Part shown: positions 39,665-49,314 of the stretch, in pieces
How positions within the stretch are numbered: the first letter of the stretch is position 1
How the letters are laid out: every line of letters begins with the position of its first letter
Assembly (NCBI RefSeq): GCF_027359595.1
Contig: NZ_CP114783.1
Coordinates: 1,798,001 to 1,862,000 of the forward strand
From: Prochlorococcus marinus str. MIT 0912
Lineage (GTDB): Bacteria > Cyanobacteriota > Cyanobacteriia > PCC-6307 > Cyanobiaceae
Reading direction: 5' to 3'
DNA: 64,000 nt
Made by a program: the position numbers and the translations under genes
Notes under the pieces: model-generated
The model's input: the letters and a program-made list of their open reading frames with translations, nothing else
Told to the model about the DNA's origin: nothing
The model's database searches: none

Positions 39665-41907
39665 ATGAACCCTTTTATATTTGATATTTGGTTACATGTG
39701 GGTCGTGAAGGACGATGTTTCTCTTATCAAGATGGAAATAATTTGGATATTGATTTAGGCGATGTTGTGACTGTTCGTTTGAAAGGAAAACTCATGCAGG
39801 GGTTAGTCGTTAAAAAAATGAAAAATAATATTACTAGTTCAAAGGAAAATTTAAAAAATATTTCATTGAATAATGTAGAAAAATTGGTTCAAAAATCAGC
39901 TATCAAAAAAGAATGGAGAGAGTGGCTGGAAGAAATCGCTCGTGAATTATATGTAAGTGATTTTCAGATGCTTAAGACTGCATTACCTCCTGGCTGGTTA
40001 GGAAGGTCAAAGATATCGAATAGACCAAAAAAACTTTGGTGGGTGAAATTGTCTAGTAATAATTGTGAGGGAAAGATATCTTCACGTGGGGTTGAGTTAA
40101 AGAAAAATCTTCTTTTAAATGGAGGCGGGAAATGGCAAAAAGATTTAGAGGCTGAAGGATTTTCTTCATTATTAATAAGAAACTTTGTCTCAGCTGGTTA
40201 CGGAGAAAGGGAAAAACGTTTTTTATTTTTTAAATCTTTTGATGATGAAGAATCTGTTGATAAAAAAAAGTCAAAGATTGAGGATCCTCAACCTTTGACG
40301 TTAGAACAAAAATTAGCCAAAGACAAATATAAGTCTCTTTCAAATGGGTCAGCTCTTTTGCTTTGGGGTATTACTGGATCTGGTAAAACGGAGGTATATC
40401 TACAAATAGCAGAACTTGAGTTATCTGCAAGTAGGCATTGTCTTATACTTACACCTGAAATTGGATTAGTACCACAATTGGTTGACCGCTTTCGAAAAAG
40501 ATTTGGATTAAATGTTTTTGAATATCATAGTAATTGTTCTATTAAAGAGAGAATTGACACATGGAAGAGATCTTTAGACATCACAACACCTAGTGTCTTT
40601 ATTGGTACTCGATCAGCTATTTTTCTACCATTATCCAATTTAGGATTAATAGTTCTTGATGAAGAACATGATAGCTCTTATAAACAAGAATCCCCAATGC
40701 CTTGCTATCATGCAAGAGATTTGGCTATTCATAGAGCAAAGAAAATAGGAGCCAAAGTAATACTAGGAACAGCAACTCCTTCTTTAAATGTTTGGAAAAA
40801 TATACAACCCAATGGCAATATAGTTGTAGCTAAATTAAATCAAAGGATTTTAAATCGTAAATTGCCAACGGTTAGTATAGTAGATATGCGTGAAGAATTA
40901 GCTATTGGAAATAGAAGCTTAATTAGTAGATATCTAAAAAAACAACTTTTGGAGATAAAAGAGACCGGAAACCAAGCTATCATATTAGTCCCTAGGCGGG
41001 GATATAGTAGTTTCCTAAGTTGCCGTAGTTGTGGAGAGGTCGTTCAATGTCCAAATTGTGATGTTGCACTAACAGTGCATCGTTCTAAGGAAGGCAATCA
41101 ATGGTTGCGTTGTCATTGGTGTGACTTTCGTTCGAAAACTAGTGAGAAATGTGGAGAATGTGGTTCAAATGCTTTTAAACCATTTGGAACTGGAACACAA
41201 AGAGTTATGGATCATTTAGAGCGAGAACTAGATGGCATAAGTTTATTAAGGTTTGATAGGGATACAACTAGAGGCCGTGATGGCCATAGAGTATTGCTAG
41301 AAAGATTCGCTAATGGTGACGCCGATATTTTAGTAGGGACTCAGATGCTCTCTAAGGGTATGGATTTACCAAAAGTAACTCTTGCTGTCGTGCTGGCAGC
41401 AGATGGTTTATTGCATCGTCCTGATTTGATGGCTACTGAAGAAACTCTTCAACTTTTTATGCAATTGGCTGGTCGTGCAGGACGTGGCGAGCAGCATGGG
41501 AAGGTTGTAGTACAAACTTATTGTCCTGAACATCCTGTTGTTCTCCACTTGATTGATGGGAGGTACGAAGAGTTTCTAAAAAAGAAGAAAAGACCAGAAA
41601 AGAAGCTGCGATGGTTCCGTATAGTCGAGCTTGCTTATTAAGGTTCTCAGGAGAATCTTCAGAGTTGACATCTCAAGGAGCATTCAATGTCTCTTCAAAA
41701 ATCAAGAATGTTTGCAATGCAAAAGATTGGAAATTGGTCGGGCCAGCACCTTCATTAGTTGAGAGGGTCGCAGGTAAAAGTCGTTGGCAACTTCTCGTGT
41801 ACGGACCTGAATCAAGCCAAATCCCAATTCCTTATGGACCTGAATTATGGAACGATTTACCAAAAGGAGTAAGTCTTTCTATTGATCCTGATCCACTACA
41901 ATTGTGA
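39665..41907 (+). pseudogene. priA: primosomal protein N' (PriA helicase), split by a -1 frameshift
   Basis: Replication-restart helicase. The first frame (39665-41641) holds LLWGITGSGKTEVYLQIA, DEEHDSSYKQE, the eight Zn-binding Cys positions (CRSCGEVVQCPNC and CHWC, CGEC) and QLAGRAGRGE. It then runs off into a nonsense tail after GRYEEFL. The C-terminal domain continues in the -1 frame to 41907 (MVPYSRACLLRFSG, GPAPSLVERVAGKSRWQLL). The frames join at A6 41578-41583, where the in-frame heptamer is A AAA AAG. The joined protein is about 747 residues, normal for PriA. Confidence 0.9.
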
Positions 41908-41922
41908 GTAGATTCATGCTTA

Positions 41923-42552
41923 TTAGGGTGGCAACTCAGGGAATCCGAATCCCATTAGGAGGCGGAATCTTTGAAGGGATAAGCTCAGCAAAATTAAGGC
42001 AATTATCAAGATAATCCCAATTGAAATTTGGTTCCATTTCCAATTTGAAATCTTTAGTTTGTTAATCTGTCCAATTTCAAGAGGAAAGAAAGTTAAACCT
42101 TTTTTAAAACTAGGTTCTAGAGGTGTGGCTTCGAAATTATTTTTATTGCCAATGTCATGAATGATTATGTTTATTTTTAATCCAGGAATTTTTGGGATTT
42201 CTCTTAAATCAAAATAAATTTTGAAATTTTGACTTGTTCCAATTATCCAGTTTTTGTTGTTTGTAATTATTTCAGGTTTCTTTATAGTAAAACCGCTAGT
42301 TTTTGAAGCAACGGAAGCTATTTCTTGAAGTAATGTATTTGCTTCTTCAAAACGAATAGTTGGGGATTCAAAATGTTGCTTATACTCATGAGTTTGAAGT
42401 TTTAGGATGCTATGTTCTTCAGTAAGATTATCTTCAAATTCTTTCTGCCATGGAATTGATTTGCCAGAATTACTATCTATATCAAGTGAAATCTTTAGTC
42501 GATCTGGACCTGTAACACTCAGGTTTGTTGATATATCAACGCAACCACTCAA
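41923..42552 (-). CDS. DUF3153-like protein with lipobox, start unclear
   Basis: The frame continues upstream of the TTG at 42552 through a hydrophobic stretch ending LLTFLLSGC, a clear lipobox, whose Cys is at about 42541. No ATG, GTG or TTG lies between the upstream stop (near 42668) and this region; an ATC at 42640-42642 has AAGGAG three bases before it. The other reading is a -1 fusion with the upstream TPR gene. A C-terminal membrane helix (IGIILIIALILLSLSL) is visible. The family assignment, DUF3153, is from memory. Confidence 0.65.
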   Translation of the reverse strand: MSGCVDISTNLSVTGPDRLKISLDIDSNSGKSIPWQKEFEDNLTEEHSILKLQTHEYKQHFESPTIRFEEANTLLQEIASVASKTSGFTIKKPEIITNNKNWIIGTSQNFKIYFDLREIPKIPGLKINIIIHDIGNKNNFEATPLEPSFKKGLTFFPLEIGQINKLKISNWKWNQISIGIILIIALILLSLSLQRFRLLMGFGFPELPP

Positions 42553-42605
42553 AAGGAAGGTTAATAATAAAATAATTAATAAAGTTATTATTGAAAATCC
42601 AAAGT

Positions 42606-43013
42606 CTAGACTTTTCGTCGGACCAGTTGGAGGATGATTGATTTTCTCCTTCTTTTTTTCGTTTTTCTAAATGTTGATTTTAGAGATGGTTCTACCTCTA
42701 TCTTTGGTATTTCTACAGACCAGTTTGACGGTCTTGGTAAATGTGGAGCATCCAGTATTGATAGGAGTTGTTTAGCTTGTTGACGGACGCTCTCTTTTTT
42801 ATTACGTATTAATGTTTGGCAAATATTGATTGCTTTTTTTTCATCACCTTTCCCCATGTAGGCTGTAATTAAAAGTAGTCTAAGTTGCCCTCCTATTACT
42901 GTCTCTGCTTCGAAATCTACAAGTAAAGGGTCTACTATTTTCGTGCAACCATTGTAGTCACCTTTCTCAAGGGCCGCTTCAGCAGCTTTTATAGCTGAAG
43001 CTATTTTTGACAT
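42606..43013 (-). CDS. TPR-like protein, possibly fused to next gene by slippage
   Basis: The first 90 residues are helical with TPR-like spacing (AAEAALEKGDYNGC, LLLITAYMGKGDEKKAINIC) and a LLSILDAPHLPRPSNW segment. The last 25 residues are highly basic (FRKTKKRRRKS) and look like off-frame reading. Shifting -1 at the T7 run on the plus strand (42653-42659) gives PPTGPTKSLDFGF and then the lipobox segment of the DUF3153 gene, with a total of about 363 residues. It starts one base after the argB stop. Confidence 0.65.
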   Translation of the reverse strand: MSKIASAIKAAEAALEKGDYNGCTKIVDPLLVDFEAETVIGGQLRLLLITAYMGKGDEKKAINICQTLIRNKKESVRQQAKQLLSILDAPHLPRPSNWSVEIPKIEVEPSLKSTFRKTKKRRRKSIILQLVRRKV

Positions 43014-43928
43014 TTAACCTCTACCCATAACCATAGTTCCAATACCAGCATCAGTAAAAACTTCTAATAGAAGGGCATGAGGCGTCCTTCCATCAATGAT
43101 ATGGGCAGCATTCACACCCTGTGCAAGGGAACGAATACAACATTCAACTTTTGGTCTCATACCCGCTTTAACTATCCCTTTATCAATTAATTCTCTAGCT
43201 TCGGATAGACGTATCTTTTCTATTAATGAAGAAGTATCATTTTCATTCTTTAAAATACCGGGAGTATCTGTCAAAAGGATTAATTTTTCGGCACCTAGCG
43301 CTGCGGCAAGCTCCCCAGCAACGGTATCAGCATTGATATTGTGTGATCTGCCATCAGAAGAATTGGCTACACTTGAAATGACTGGGACGTAACCTTCTTC
43401 GAGAAGAGGGCTTAAAATCTTTGTATTTACTTTTGCCACTTCCCCAACAAGACCATGACTTCCACCTCCAAGCGTTCTTGCCTCAATAAGTCTGCCATCT
43501 ATTCCACATAGTCCAACGGCCAATCTTCCATGATTGTTGATTCCACTCACAATCTGTTTATTTACTCTTCCAGCAAGAACCATTTCTACTACATCCATGG
43601 TCTCGGTATCAGTAATACGTAAACCATCAAGGAAAACTGGCTTTATTCCTAATTTTTCCAACCATTGATTTATTTCCGGGCCACCACCATGAACGACTAC
43701 TATTTGTACGCCAACAGACGAAAGAAGGGCTAGATCTCTAAATACTGCATTCTGAAGTGTTTTGTCAGCCATAGCTGAGCCACCATATTTGATTACAATC
43801 CTTTTATTTGCAAAACGTTGTATGTAAGGAAGTGCCTCACTTAAGACAGAAACTCTTATGGAATCTTTATCCGTAAAGGATTTATTAAAATTCTTACTGG
43901 AGTTTGCTTTTTGGTTTTCTTTATTCAT
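43014..43928 (-). CDS. argB: acetylglutamate kinase
   Basis: Second step of arginine synthesis; in cyanobacteria it is controlled by PII. Motifs: [58 protein letters not shown] and a C-terminal [15 protein letters not shown]. Length 304 is normal. It is part of a minus-strand run with DUF2854 upstream (overlap of eight bases) and the TPR gene downstream. Confidence 0.96.
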   Translation of the reverse strand: MNKENQKANSSKNFNKSFTDKDSIRVSVLSEALPYIQRFANKRIVIKYGGSAMADKTLQNAVFRDLALLSSVGVQIVVVHGGGPEINQWLEKLGIKPVFLDGLRITDTETMDVVEMVLAGRVNKQIVSGINNHGRLAVGLCGIDGRLIEARTLGGGSHGLVGEVAKVNTKILSPLLEEGYVPVISSVANSSDGRSHNINADTVAGELAAALGAEKLILLTDTPGILKNENDTSSLIEKIRLSEARELIDKGIVKAGMRPKVECCIRSLAQGVNAAHIIDGRTPHALLLEVFTDAGIGTMVMGRG

Positions 43929-44484
43929 TTTCTACAGGTTTTTCTTCTTGTTTTTGCGTAAGTATTATTAAATCAATTTCACCGGGTGTGGGACAAAATA
44001 ATTCAGCGCACAAACCTTTGGCAAAGAATCTTCCTAAACGTTCTTTTTGAGCATTCCATCTTTCTAAAGAAACAGCAGCCATTTCAAATCTCATTCTTAA
44101 TCCATAATTACCATCTTTAATCAATTCTTCTACTTCTATAAGTTGAGGAGGACTGTCTATGTCCCAAAGCTTTAATACTCTGAGAGATGATTCAAGCTGG
44201 CAAGATTGCCCATAGCGCCATCTGGTCACATCTTTAACTAGTTTTCCTAGTTCTTCAGGGGCTTTATCCCTCTCTGAGGCAAAATTAGCTGCCGGAACTA
44301 CTCTTAAGGCTGGCGGTACTTCGGTCGTTTTCAATGATATGCCTATCAGAAAAATAGGTACTCCATAGAAGAAAGTTGGAACACTGAGATTTGTTGCATC
44401 AGTAAAATAGGCTGTTAGGCCAATTAGAGAAAGTGATGCTCCTCCGATAGTGATGAGGCTCGCCGGTGAGAAAAGTTTATTCAT
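43921..44484 (-). CDS. DUF2854 family membrane protein
   Basis: A 187-residue protein with two hydrophobic helices at the N-terminus ([35 protein letters not shown]). A soluble domain follows with [16 protein letters not shown] and [11 protein letters not shown]-like segments ([15 protein letters not shown]). This fits DUF2854, found in cyanobacteria and plastids, with no settled role. It overlaps argB by eight bases and is divergent from a 63-residue gene. Confidence 0.75.
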   Translation of the reverse strand: MNKLFSPASLITIGGASLSLIGLTAYFTDATNLSVPTFFYGVPIFLIGISLKTTEVPPALRVVPAANFASERDKAPEELGKLVKDVTRWRYGQSCQLESSLRVLKLWDIDSPPQLIEVEELIKDGNYGLRMRFEMAAVSLERWNAQKERLGRFFAKGLCAELFCPTPGEIDLIILTQKQEEKPVENE

Positions 44485-44537
44485 GAGTTTGATTTTGGCT
44501 AAAATCGGGGGCAGATGGGTTTTCAGGAGACAGTCTC

Positions 44538-44729
44538 ATGGCCTCACACCAAAAAGAATTTTCTGAATTAATTGAACTTGTTGAAAAATTAAACAAGGAT
44601 AGAGCTTGGATCCTTGAACAATTAGATAGAGGCAGCTGGCCTGAATTTAGACCTGATCTAGCTGCTTTGGAGAGAGAATTAGGTCAACTCTTAACCAGGG
44701 CTTCAGAATATATTGAGGAAAATTGTTGA
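44538..44729 (+). CDS. small conserved protein, unknown function
   Basis: A 63-residue acidic, helical protein: KEFSELIELVEKLNKDRAWI, LDRGSWPEFRPDLAALEREL. It has no membrane segment, and the heptad-like leucines suggest a coiled coil. The start ATG has GGAGACAG upstream, a good ribosome site. I do not recognise a function. It is convergent with ssb, with four bases between the stops. Confidence 0.7.
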   Translation: MASHQKEFSELIELVEKLNKDRAWILEQLDRGSWPEFRPDLAALERELGQLLTRASEYIEENC

Positions 44730-44733
44730 TTTT

Positions 44734-45171
44734 TCAGAATGGAATGTCATCGGTATCTGGAACTAATGGTGAGCTGTCCCATTTCAGACCCTCGTTATTT
44801 GAAGAATTTGCTGAATCTTTTTCTAGATTTGACTGATTTTGAGATGGTATTGATGAAATAGCTGTTTTAGAAGAAAAGGGGTGAATTCTAGAAAGAGTAA
44901 ATTCAGCTTGTTTTTCTTTGGTACCATCCTTTCGAGGAATAGTATTCATTCTTAAGCGACCTTCTATTACTAATTTAGAATTTACTTGAACTGTGTTTTG
45001 AAGTTCTTCTGCTAATTTCCCCCAACCAACTACCTTAATTGCGTAAGGAGGGTCATCGGCACGGAGGCTGTCAAATTCAACTTCTATTTCAGCTAATGGA
45101 GTTTTGTTGTCTTGGGTAAAACGAACTGTTGGGGCTTTCTTTACCAAAACCTCAAGCATGCAATGATTCAT
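44734..45171 (-). CDS. ssb: single-stranded DNA-binding protein
   Basis: OB-fold protein binding ssDNA. The core shows LEVLVKKAPTVRFTQDNKTPLAEIEVEF, IKVVGWGKLAEELQN and LVIEGRLRMNTIPRKDG. A disordered, Ser/Asn-rich linker leads to the acidic tip DTDDIPF, the partner-binding tail of SSBs. Length is 145. The ATG follows directly after a run of about 13 As (T run 45171-45183 on the plus strand), with no Shine-Dalgarno sequence. Confidence 0.88.
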   Translation of the reverse strand: MNHCMLEVLVKKAPTVRFTQDNKTPLAEIEVEFDSLRADDPPYAIKVVGWGKLAEELQNTVQVNSKLVIEGRLRMNTIPRKDGTKEKQAEFTLSRIHPFSSKTAISSIPSQNQSNLEKDSANSSNNEGLKWDSSPLVPDTDDIPF

Positions 45172-45207
45172 TTTTTTTTTTTTCTTTAGTTATTGTCGTT
45201 TATCTTG

Positions 45208-46017
45208 ATGGATATAAGGAAAAAATGCCAGCCACATCTTTGGTTGTTAACAGGAACAGGCGAAGGACATGTCTTTGCTAAGTCTTTATTGAAAGAAGGT
45301 TGGAAAATTACTGTTAGTGTTGTATCGAATAGAGCCTCAATTCCATATGAAAAATTAAATTTAGAGAAAATATTAATAGGTGCCTTGATTTCTGAGGAAG
45401 AGATCCGGAGCGTCATATTAAATGCAAGAAGTCATGAAAATGGATTTCATTGTGTTATTGATCTGACCCATCCATTTGCTATGAAAATTACAGGGTCAAT
45501 CACAAAAGTTTGCAAGGAACTCGATCAACCATTAATAAGGTATGAAAGAACTATAGAAAATTTTTCAAATGCATTCTTAATAAAGAAATTTAGCGATTTA
45601 AAAAATTATGATCTAAAGAATAAATCTATTTTGCTAGCTTTAGGAGTAAGACATCTTCAGGAGGCCTTACTAGTTGCAAGAAATTCAGGAGCAAATGTTT
45701 ATGCAAGAGTTTTAGCTAATCCAGAAAGTATAAGAAAAATACTGGCCTCATCAATAAAAAAATCAAATTTTGCGATATTAAATCCTTCAGTCTCTAGTGA
45801 TGGAAAAATTGAAAAAGCACTTATTAGGAAATGGAATATTGCTGGTGTAGTTTGTAGGCAATCAGGAGGGAGAAATGAAATCTTATGGCACAGAATTTGT
45901 TCAAGCATGGGAATTAATCTGTTGATGCTGGAAAGACCTACTAAATTTAAAAATATTAACTCAGTAGATAGTTATGATAAATTAATTAAAAGATTAAAAT
46001 CTATTTGTTTAGAATAA
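45208..46017 (+). CDS. cobK: precorrin-6A reductase
   Basis: NADPH-dependent reduction in corrin ring synthesis. Typical features are WLLTGTGEGHVFAKSLL at the start, DLTHPFAMKITG near residue 95, a YERTIENF segment and VVCRQSGGRNEI close to the C-terminus. Length is 269 from the ATG at 45208; a TTG at 45193 is the alternative. It is divergent from ssb with only about 36 bases between starts, so their promoters must overlap a coding region or each other. Confidence 0.88.
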   Translation: MDIRKKCQPHLWLLTGTGEGHVFAKSLLKEGWKITVSVVSNRASIPYEKLNLEKILIGALISEEEIRSVILNARSHENGFHCVIDLTHPFAMKITGSITKVCKELDQPLIRYERTIENFSNAFLIKKFSDLKNYDLKNKSILLALGVRHLQEALLVARNSGANVYARVLANPESIRKILASSIKKSNFAILNPSVSSDGKIEKALIRKWNIAGVVCRQSGGRNEILWHRICSSMGINLLMLERPTKFKNINSVDSYDKLIKRLKSICLE

Positions 46018-46032
46018 AAAGCTTTTAAGATC

Positions 46033-46356
46033 ATGAATTTATCTGAATTAAATCAAGAAATATATATAGTTTTAACTACCGAAATTGATAAAGAAACAGC
46101 ATGTAAATTAGCATATTTACTTTTGAAAGAAAAATTAATACCTTGTGTTACTTTTGAAAATGTTGAATCATATTTTTGGTGGAAAGGAAATATAAATCAA
46201 TCGAAAGAAATACAATTAAGGATCAAGTGTAAGAAGGAAAATGTAAATAAAGTTTGTAATAAGATTGCTCAGTGGCATAGCTATGAAGTACCAGAAATAA
46301 TTTATTTTCCCGTTTCAGCTAATAAGAATTATCATCATTGGGTGAATTCTATTTGA
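46033..46356 (+). CDS. cutA: divalent-cation tolerance protein
   Basis: Small trimeric protein of the CutA family, named for copper tolerance but of uncertain role. Features: CKLAYLLLKEKLIPCVTFENVESYFWWKGNI, QLRIKCKKENVNKV and HSYEVPEIIYFPV, with conserved Trp and His at HHWVNSI. Length is 107. It follows cobK by 15 bases on the same strand and converges with the PfkB gene, 11 bases apart. Confidence 0.9.
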   Translation: MNLSELNQEIYIVLTTEIDKETACKLAYLLLKEKLIPCVTFENVESYFWWKGNINQSKEIQLRIKCKKENVNKVCNKIAQWHSYEVPEIIYFPVSANKNYHHWVNSI

Positions 46357-46367
46357 GTTTAAAATGT

Positions 46368-47375
46368 TTAGGGTTTTAAATGTGAACTGACCAAATTTAA
46401 AAGGTCAATATTGGATCGAGACCCTAATTGTGTAACTATCTGTCCTGCACAAATAGATCCAATTTTTGCAGATATCTCTGGCTTTAGACCATCTGCAAGC
46501 CCTTTTAAAAAACCTCCAGCATACAGATCTCCCGCTCCTGTTGTATCAATAGCCTTTCCAAAAATGAAAGGGTCTATATTTATTTCTTTGCCATTAGAAA
46601 TTAGAATTGAACCTTTTTTACCAATAGTGATTGCAGCAAGATCACATTTTTTTTTCAATTTTTCAAGTGCTGAATTTAGAGATGAGCTTTTATACAAAGT
46701 TGTTATTTCATCTTCATTGGCAAATAATATATCTATATGATCTTCAACTAGTTTTATAAAACTTTCCCTGTGTCTGTTTACACAAAATGAATCAGAAAGT
46801 GATAATGCAACTTTTCTACCTGCATTTTTAGCTATTTCTGCCGCTTTAATAAATGCATTTTTAGCAGCTGGGTTGTCCCATAGGTATCCCTCTAAATAAA
46901 GTATTTTTGCCTCTCTGACTACTGACAGATCGATATCTTTAGGCTCTAGAAGAACTGAAGCGCCCAAATAAGTGCACATAGTTCTCTGAGCGTCTGGAGT
47001 GACAAAGATGAGACATCTTGCTGTCGAGGGGCCAACTAATGACGGTGGAGTTTTAAAAATGGTCCCAGTCGTTGATATCTCTTCTGTAAAAATTTCTCCA
47101 AGCTTGTCATCTCTTACTCTTCCAATAAAGGCTGTCTTTCCCCCTAACTTGGCTACACATGCTAATGAATTGGCAACAGAACCTCCTGACCTCTGAACTC
47201 TGTTACTTGTCATTTCATAAAGTTCTTCAGCTTTGTTTTCATCAATCAAGGTCATTGAACCTTTGTTGAAAGAAAGATCCTCTAAGAAAGAATCATCTGT
47301 TGTTGTTAGTACGTCTACAATTGCATTCCCAACACCTACTATGTCAAGGGTAGGGACGGTCGTTTTATTAATCAT
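46368..47375 (-). CDS. PfkB family sugar/adenosine kinase
   Basis: Carbohydrate kinase of the ribokinase group. The N-terminus has VGVGNAIVDV, GGSVANSLACVAKLGG is the substrate region, and DTTGAGDLYAGGFLKGLADG contains the anion hole and catalytic Asp. Length is 335. I would call it adenosine-kinase-like, but the substrate cannot be read from sequence. ATG 47375 is the start (TTG lies one codon before). Confidence 0.88.
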   Translation of the reverse strand: MINKTTVPTLDIVGVGNAIVDVLTTTDDSFLEDLSFNKGSMTLIDENKAEELYEMTSNRVQRSGGSVANSLACVAKLGGKTAFIGRVRDDKLGEIFTEEISTTGTIFKTPPSLVGPSTARCLIFVTPDAQRTMCTYLGASVLLEPKDIDLSVVREAKILYLEGYLWDNPAAKNAFIKAAEIAKNAGRKVALSLSDSFCVNRHRESFIKLVEDHIDILFANEDEITTLYKSSSLNSALEKLKKKCDLAAITIGKKGSILISNGKEINIDPFIFGKAIDTTGAGDLYAGGFLKGLADGLKPEISAKIGSICAGQIVTQLGSRSNIDLLNLVSSHLKP

Positions 47376-47415
47376 CAAATTAATTAAAAATCATAAAATT
47401 ATAATTCTTTGCTTT

Positions 47416-48798
<1,383 letters not shown>

Positions 48799-48824
48799 TC
48801 AAAGAAATGAATTAAAGATTATCT

Positions 48825-49259
48825 TTAATTATCTCTAACTACTGATTTTTCTGCTTTAGAAAGTTCTTCGTTTAATCTCTCTTTGAGATTTTCAGGAACT
48901 GGCCTGTTTGCAAAAGTTTTGTAATGACCTGCTAATGCATTTAAGGCAGTTTGCATTGTTGTAAAGGTCGAGGAAGTATTTATTTGAGATCTATTCCTAT
49001 ATCTTGAAATGTAATCACTTATTAGAAAAACAGCCTCTTTTTCTGCCTCTGATAGCCCCTTATCTTCTTTGGGTAAAGTTATGGTTTCTTTTAAAGAAGA
49101 AGAGACTGCAATTGTGTCTTTAGCAAAATCCCCAGTCATAAATGTTTTGGCTGCGTTCACTTCAGAAGCGAATTGGAAGAATATGAGGCATAAGCCAAGG
49201 CATATAGCCAAAGCTGCCCTCACCAACCTGATGGAGTGCTGATGAAAGGCAGAAATCAT
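48825..49259 (-). CDS. psb27: photosystem II assembly protein Psb27
   Basis: Binds CP43 during photosystem II assembly and repair. A signal peptide (LVRAALAICLGLCLIFFQFA, then SEVNA) is followed by the four-helix domain with DTIAVSSSLKETITLP, SDYISRYRNRSQI, TFTTMQTALNALAGHYKTF and RPVPENLKERL. Many cyanobacterial Psb27s carry a lipobox cysteine. None is seen here; the signal ends in a plain AxA-like site. Length is 144. Confidence 0.9.
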   Translation of the reverse strand: MISAFHQHSIRLVRAALAICLGLCLIFFQFASEVNAAKTFMTGDFAKDTIAVSSSLKETITLPKEDKGLSEAEKEAVFLISDYISRYRNRSQINTSSTFTTMQTALNALAGHYKTFANRPVPENLKERLNEELSKAEKSVVRDN

Positions 49260-49314
49260 TTGTTTTTTGCAATTACATTAGACTCTAGAGTCATTTGGGC
49301 TAAATTTATAGTTT

